In this document: in pieces, positions 5,186 through 8,498 of the stretch
Numbering within the stretch: position 1 is the stretch's first letter
Layout of the letters: each line of letters begins with the position of its first letter
Source: Phycisphaerae bacterium
Lineage (GTDB): Bacteria > Planctomycetota > Phycisphaerae > SM23-33
Direction: 5' to 3'
Assembly: GCA_030610965.1 (NCBI GenBank)
Contig: JAUWQU010000123.1
Coordinates: forward strand, 1 to 8,498
Length of the DNA stretch: 8,498 bases
Program-made: the position numbers and the translations under genes
Notes under the pieces: generated by a model
The model's input: only the letters and a program-made list of their open reading frames with translations
Told to the model about the DNA's origin: nothing
The model's database searches: none

Positions 5186-8182
5186 CTACTGCCTGCCTTT
5201 GCCCAGTTCCTCCATCACGGCGGCGTCGCGTGCGGAGAGGTCGGGGAACTTTTCGTTGGAGCCCACGTCGGGGCGGCGCTTCCAGCTTCTGGCGCAGCGC
5301 TCGTATCGCTCGCGGGAGTCGAGGACTTCCACGTCGACGGTCGTGCCATCGGGCAGGTCGTCGGCGAATTCAACGCGGGCGTAGCCTACGCCGAGCAGGT
5401 CTTCGAGCTCGGGGCGATAGGTCTCGATTATCTGCATGGCTTCGTCGTCGCCGGCTCGTACTTTGAAGACGGCCTCGGCGTCGAGGGTCTTCTTCACGCC
5501 GGCGTTTCGCAGGGCTTCGAGCTTGACCAGCCCGGCGCCGCGGAGGTCCATCAGCTTGTCCCAGATCCCGGCCGGGCCCGTGCGAAGCTCGTCGAGGGCC
5601 CATTTGCCATCGTCGGCGGAAACCGGCCTGATGTCCCCGGCAAGGCTCAGGATGTCCTCATCATATTCCGGCAGCAGGGCCAGGTGGACGCTCTCGGGCC
5701 AGTCGGCGGGCTTTGCGGGTATGTGGCCCCAGGCCTCCTCGCAGGTGTGCGGCAGGATCGGCGCGAGCAGCTTGACCAGCGAGCAGAGCATCAGGTGGAT
5801 GACGGTCTGGCTTGCCCGCCGGCGGATGGCGTCTGGCGACTCGCAGTACAGCCTGTCCTTGACGGCTGAGAGGTAAATGCTCGACGCCTCGACGGTGCAG
5901 AACTCGTACATCCGCCGGGTGGCCTTGTGGAACTCGTATGCGTCGAAGGCCTCGCGGACGTCGCGTATGAGTTGGTGGATCTGCATGAGCATCCACCGGT
6001 CGACGGAGTGCTCGGTCGGCTCGACGGTGTCGCGGGCCGGGTCGAAGTCGCTGCACGAACCCATGCAGAACCGCAGCGTGTTGCGGATTTTTCGGTAGGC
6101 GTCCTCGGCCTTGGCGATCAGGTTCTCGCCGCAGCGGACGTCGTCCTGGTAGTCCTGGCTGGCGATCCACAGCCGCAGGATGTCCGCCCCGCGCTTGTCG
6201 AGTTGGTCGATCACGTCGATGGTGTTGCCATCGGACTTGCTCATCTTGTAGCCGTCCTCGTCCACGACGAAGCCGTGCGTCAGCACCGTGCGAAACGGCG
6301 CCTGCCCTCGCGACCCCAAAGCCGGCAGCAGGGAGAGCTGGAACCAGCCGCGATGCTGGTCGGAGCCTTCGAGGTACAGGTCGACGGGGATCGTGTCGAC
6401 GAGCCCGCGTTTCATGGCGACGGCGTACCAGCTCGATCCGCTCTCGAACCACACGTCGAAGATGTCCTTGCCGCATCGCAGCTTGTCGACGGCGAAGGCC
6501 TCGGGGTTATCCAGGGCCTCATCGGCGGCGGGGTCGTAGTCGCCCAGCAGCTCAGCAGGCGTCGCGGTGAACCAGGCGTCGGCGCCGAGGCGCTCGAACG
6601 TCGCGGCGATGGCTAGGACGCTGTTTGGCGTCATCAGCGGCTCGCCGGCCTCGTTGAACATCGCCGGGATCGGCAGGCCCCACGACCGCTGGCGCGAGAT
6701 GCACCAGTCGGGCCTGCTGTCGAGCATTCCCGCGAAGCGGTTTCGGCCCCATGCGGGGATGAACTCGACACCGTCGTCGTCCGGCTCGCGTCGGCAGCAG
6801 TCCATGGCAAGGCCGCGGAGGGATTTTTCACTGCCCGTCATGCCTCGCAACGGGCGGTCGACGGCGATGAACCACTGCTTGGTCGCGCGGAAGATAGTCG
6901 GCGTCTTGCTCCGCCAGTCGTGCGGGTAGCTGTGGCGGATGGTCTCCTGGCACAGCAGCATGCCGGCCTGGTCGAGGGCCTCGATGACCATCGGGTTGGC
7001 TTGCCAGACGTCCTTGCCGCGGAGAAACTCGGGGGCCGTCGCGTCGAACGTGCCATCGTCCTGCACGGGGCAATAGATATCCAGCCCGCACTTGAGGGCC
7101 GTGCCGTAGTCCTCGGCGCCGTGGCCGGGCGCGGTGTGGACCAGTCCCGTGCCGTCATCAAGCGTCACGTACTCGGCAGGGACTACGGGGCAGGTTCTGC
7201 CTTCCAGCAGCGGATGGGCGTAGGTCAGGTTCGCGTCGAGCAGTTGCTGGCCTTTGCACGTGCCGACGACCTGGAAGCCCTGGAGGAAGGCCGGCCTGGC
7301 CGCGCCGACGGCGGCGGCGACCTTCTCGACGAGCTGCTCGGCGATGACGAGCAGCATGGTCCCCTTTGCGGTGGCGGCCCGTACGAAAGCGTAGGTGTAG
7401 CCCGGACGGACCGCCACGGCCAGGTTGGCCGGGAGCGTCCAGGGCGTGGTCGTCCAGACGAGCAAGGCGGGCGTCGCGCCGTCGCATTCGCCCAGTACGT
7501 CCAGTTGGCCGCCGACGAGCTTGAATGCCGCGTAGATGCTCACGTCGTCGCGGTCGTGGTATTCCAACTCCGCGTCGGCCAGGGCGGTGCGATTCTCGAT
7601 GGACCAGTGTACGGGCTTGAGCTGGCGGTAGACCAGGCCCTGGTCGATGAGGTCGGCGAAGACCTCCAGCACGGCCGCCTCATACTCGGGATGCATGGTG
7701 ATGTACGGGTTGTCGAACTCGCCGATTACGCCGAGGCGCTGGAACTGGTCCGATTGCAGGCCGACGAAACGGTCGGCGTAGGCCTGGCAGCGCCGGCGAA
7801 TCTCGATCGGGGCGAGATCCTTTGCCGCCTGGCCGAGCTCCTTCATGACCTTGTCCTCGATGGGCAGGCCGTGACAGTCCCAGCCGGGGACGTAGGGCGC
7901 GTCCAGACCGGCCATGTTCTTTACGCGGACGACGATGTCCTTTAGAACCTTGTTCAGGGCCGTGCCCATGTGGATGTTGCCGTTGGCGTACGGCGGGCCG
8001 TCGTGCAGGATGAAGCGTTCGGCGCCGTCGCGGGCCTTTCGGATCCGGCCGTAGAGGCCCTGCTGCTTCCACCGGTCCTGGATGGCCGGCTCCTTCCGTA
8101 TCAGCCCGGCGCGCATGTCGAAGTCGGTCAGAGGCAGATTGAGTGTGTCCTTGTAGGTGGTCTTGTCTTTTCCGGTACCCAT
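5186..8182 (-). CDS. ileS: Isoleucyl-tRNA synthetase
   Basis: IleRS attaches isoleucine to tRNA-Ile and hydrolyses mischarged valine. From ATG 8182 it is 998 residues, normal for the bacterial enzyme. In order: the class I signature as HMGT (71-74, a HIGH variant) after DGPPYANGNI; GWDCHGLPIE (about 100-109); the CP1 editing domain with TTPWTLPAN (245-253) and HTAPGHGAEDY (349-359, editing aspartate present); WCISRQRSWGLPIP; FDVWFESGSSW; YLEGSDQHRGW; KMSKS (646-650); and the anticodon-binding helical domain. The C-terminal zinc ribbon is degenerate: CARSW replaces the usual CxRCW (Cys963 kept, second Cys is Ser), and LSARD replaces LCxRC. An ATG at 8200 would add six residues; 8182 is preferred because GGGAG lies between the two, although its 11-base spacing is long. 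A consensus-like promoter lies upstream. No T-box elements fit in the roughly 50-base leader. Confidence 0.97.
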   Translation of the reverse strand: MGTGKDKTTYKDTLNLPLTDFDMRAGLIRKEPAIQDRWKQQGLYGRIRKARDGAERFILHDGPPYANGNIHMGTALNKVLKDIVVRVKNMAGLDAPYVPGWDCHGLPIEDKVMKELGQAAKDLAPIEIRRRCQAYADRFVGLQSDQFQRLGVIGEFDNPYITMHPEYEAAVLEVFADLIDQGLVYRQLKPVHWSIENRTALADAELEYHDRDDVSIYAAFKLVGGQLDVLGECDGATPALLVWTTTPWTLPANLAVAVRPGYTYAFVRAATAKGTMLLVIAEQLVEKVAAAVGAARPAFLQGFQVVGTCKGQQLLDANLTYAHPLLEGRTCPVVPAEYVTLDDGTGLVHTAPGHGAEDYGTALKCGLDIYCPVQDDGTFDATAPEFLRGKDVWQANPMVIEALDQAGMLLCQETIRHSYPHDWRSKTPTIFRATKQWFIAVDRPLRGMTGSEKSLRGLAMDCCRREPDDDGVEFIPAWGRNRFAGMLDSRPDWCISRQRSWGLPIPAMFNEAGEPLMTPNSVLAIAATFERLGADAWFTATPAELLGDYDPAADEALDNPEAFAVDKLRCGKDIFDVWFESGSSWYAVAMKRGLVDTIPVDLYLEGSDQHRGWFQLSLLPALGSRGQAPFRTVLTHGFVVDEDGYKMSKSDGNTIDVIDQLDKRGADILRLWIASQDYQDDVRCGENLIAKAEDAYRKIRNTLRFCMGSCSDFDPARDTVEPTEHSVDRWMLMQIHQLIRDVREAFDAYEFHKATRRMYEFCTVEASSIYLSAVKDRLYCESPDAIRRRASQTVIHLMLCSLVKLLAPILPHTCEEAWGHIPAKPADWPESVHLALLPEYDEDILSLAGDIRPVSADDGKWALDELRTGPAGIWDKLMDLRGAGLVKLEALRNAGVKKTLDAEAVFKVRAGDDEAMQIIETYRPELEDLLGVGYARVEFADDLPDGTTVDVEVLDSRERYERCARSWKRRPDVGSNEKFPDLSARDAAVMEELGKGRQ

Positions 8183-8193
8183 TCTGAATGAAG

Positions 8194-8198
8194 CTCCC
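8194..8198 (-). promoter_or_regulatory. Possible ribosome binding site of ileS
   Basis: GGGAG on the - strand lies 11 bases before ATG 8182 and overlaps the alternative ATG at 8200. It is the only purine-rich motif near either start, so it favours the downstream ATG; the long spacing leaves the choice open. Confidence 0.4.
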
Positions 8199-8242
8199 AT
8201 TATTCGGCCATCGCGCCGCGGCCTCCGTCGCGAGACAGGGGA

Positions 8243-8270
8243 ATTATATCTGCTTGGCAGACATGGTCAA
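8243..8270 (-). promoter_or_regulatory. Sigma70-type promoter of ileS
   Basis: On the - strand TTGACC (8270-8265) is followed after 16 bases by a perfect TATAAT (8248-8243). It is the best promoter match in the window, five of six and six of six to consensus, in an A/T-rich dip of a GC-rich region. RNA would begin near 8236, giving a leader of about 50 bases. Confidence 0.7.
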
Positions 8271-8355
8271 TTCAATAGTGGTGCTTGCGGGCCCGGGGGT
8301 GTGCGCCCTTCCTTCCTGGCGGCCGGCGCTTTGCTCGGCCGCTGCACGAGACAGA

Positions 8356-8457
8356 GGCTTCAGGGGGAAGGCTTCAGGCTGCAGACTTCAGGCTTCAGGC
8401 TTCAGGCTTCAGGCAACAAGAGAAGAGGCTACAGGCTTCAGGCTACAGGCTTCAGGA
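8356..8457. repeat. Heptanucleotide (GGCTTCA) tandem array
   Basis: Seven-base units follow one another from 8356: GGCTTCA, GGGGGAA, GGCTTCA, GGCTGCA, GACTTCA, then three GGCTTCA and GGCAACA to 8418. An 8-base break (8419-8426) follows, then GGCTACA, GGCTTCA, GGCTACA, GGCTTCA to 8454. It lies upstream of the ileS promoter. The rest of 8271-8498 holds nothing I can support; any gene further right starts beyond the window. Confidence 0.85.
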
Positions 8458-8498
8458 GAAGAAACAGTGGCCGACAGTCGCGAAGCTCCCGCCGTTTT

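Noticed and set aside
6920..7945. Open frame of 341 codons on the + strand inside ileS
   Set aside because: It is antisense to the well-supported ileS frame, is low in family-like sequence, and arises from GC-rich codon bias.
8183..8242. T-box riboswitch in the ileS leader
   Set aside because: The predicted leader is only about 50 bases, too short for stem I and the antiterminator, and no T-box core sequence is seen.
8271..8498. Attachment site, origin or transposon end at the right edge
   Set aside because: The only structure is the heptamer array; there is no transposase, terminal inverted repeat, target duplication, tRNA or DnaA-box cluster.

Overview
The window is GC-rich bacterial chromosome, dense with genes but with unusually repeat-rich intergenic gaps. 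The gene content (a planctomycete-like IleS and PurN, a Re-type citrate synthase, a GGGCTTACGCCCCCGG-type intergenic hairpin) suggests an anaerobic or facultatively anaerobic planctomycete-like (PVC group) organism, perhaps Phycisphaerae-related. That placement is inferred from protein style and repeat style, not from a marker gene, and is only moderately secure.

Layout. Positions 1-331 hold no convincing gene but carry two near-identical 130-bp direct repeats spaced 170 bp apart. A class I/II PLP aminotransferase runs on the + strand (332-1681). It converges on a Re-citrate synthase gene on the - strand (3183 to 1852), and the space between their stop codons is one long imperfect palindrome. 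Further right, all on the - strand, come purN (4266 to 3622), a two-helix membrane-anchored protein of unknown function (4962 to 4312) and ileS (8182 to 5186). A good sigma70-type promoter stands in front of ileS. The right edge (8201-8498) is non-coding in this window and carries a heptanucleotide repeat array.

How the genes relate. ileS, the unknown membrane protein and purN are co-directional and could be read in series, although the ileS-unknown gap holds several hairpins. The Re-citrate synthase lies 438 bp downstream of purN, behind repeats and its own candidate promoter, and is probably a separate unit. It would condense acetyl-CoA and oxaloacetate to citrate, the entry to 2-oxoglutarate and glutamate in anaerobes. 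The convergent aminotransferase would draw on the same glutamate/2-oxoglutarate pool, but the specific link is inference.

The most notable points are the Re-citrate synthase (easily mislabelled as isopropylmalate or homocitrate synthase), an IleS whose C-terminal zinc ribbon has lost three of four cysteine ligands, and four different kinds of intergenic repeat within 8.5 kb. I did not find a defence system, CRISPR array, insertion sequence, tRNA or rRNA, and I see no convincing new multi-gene system.
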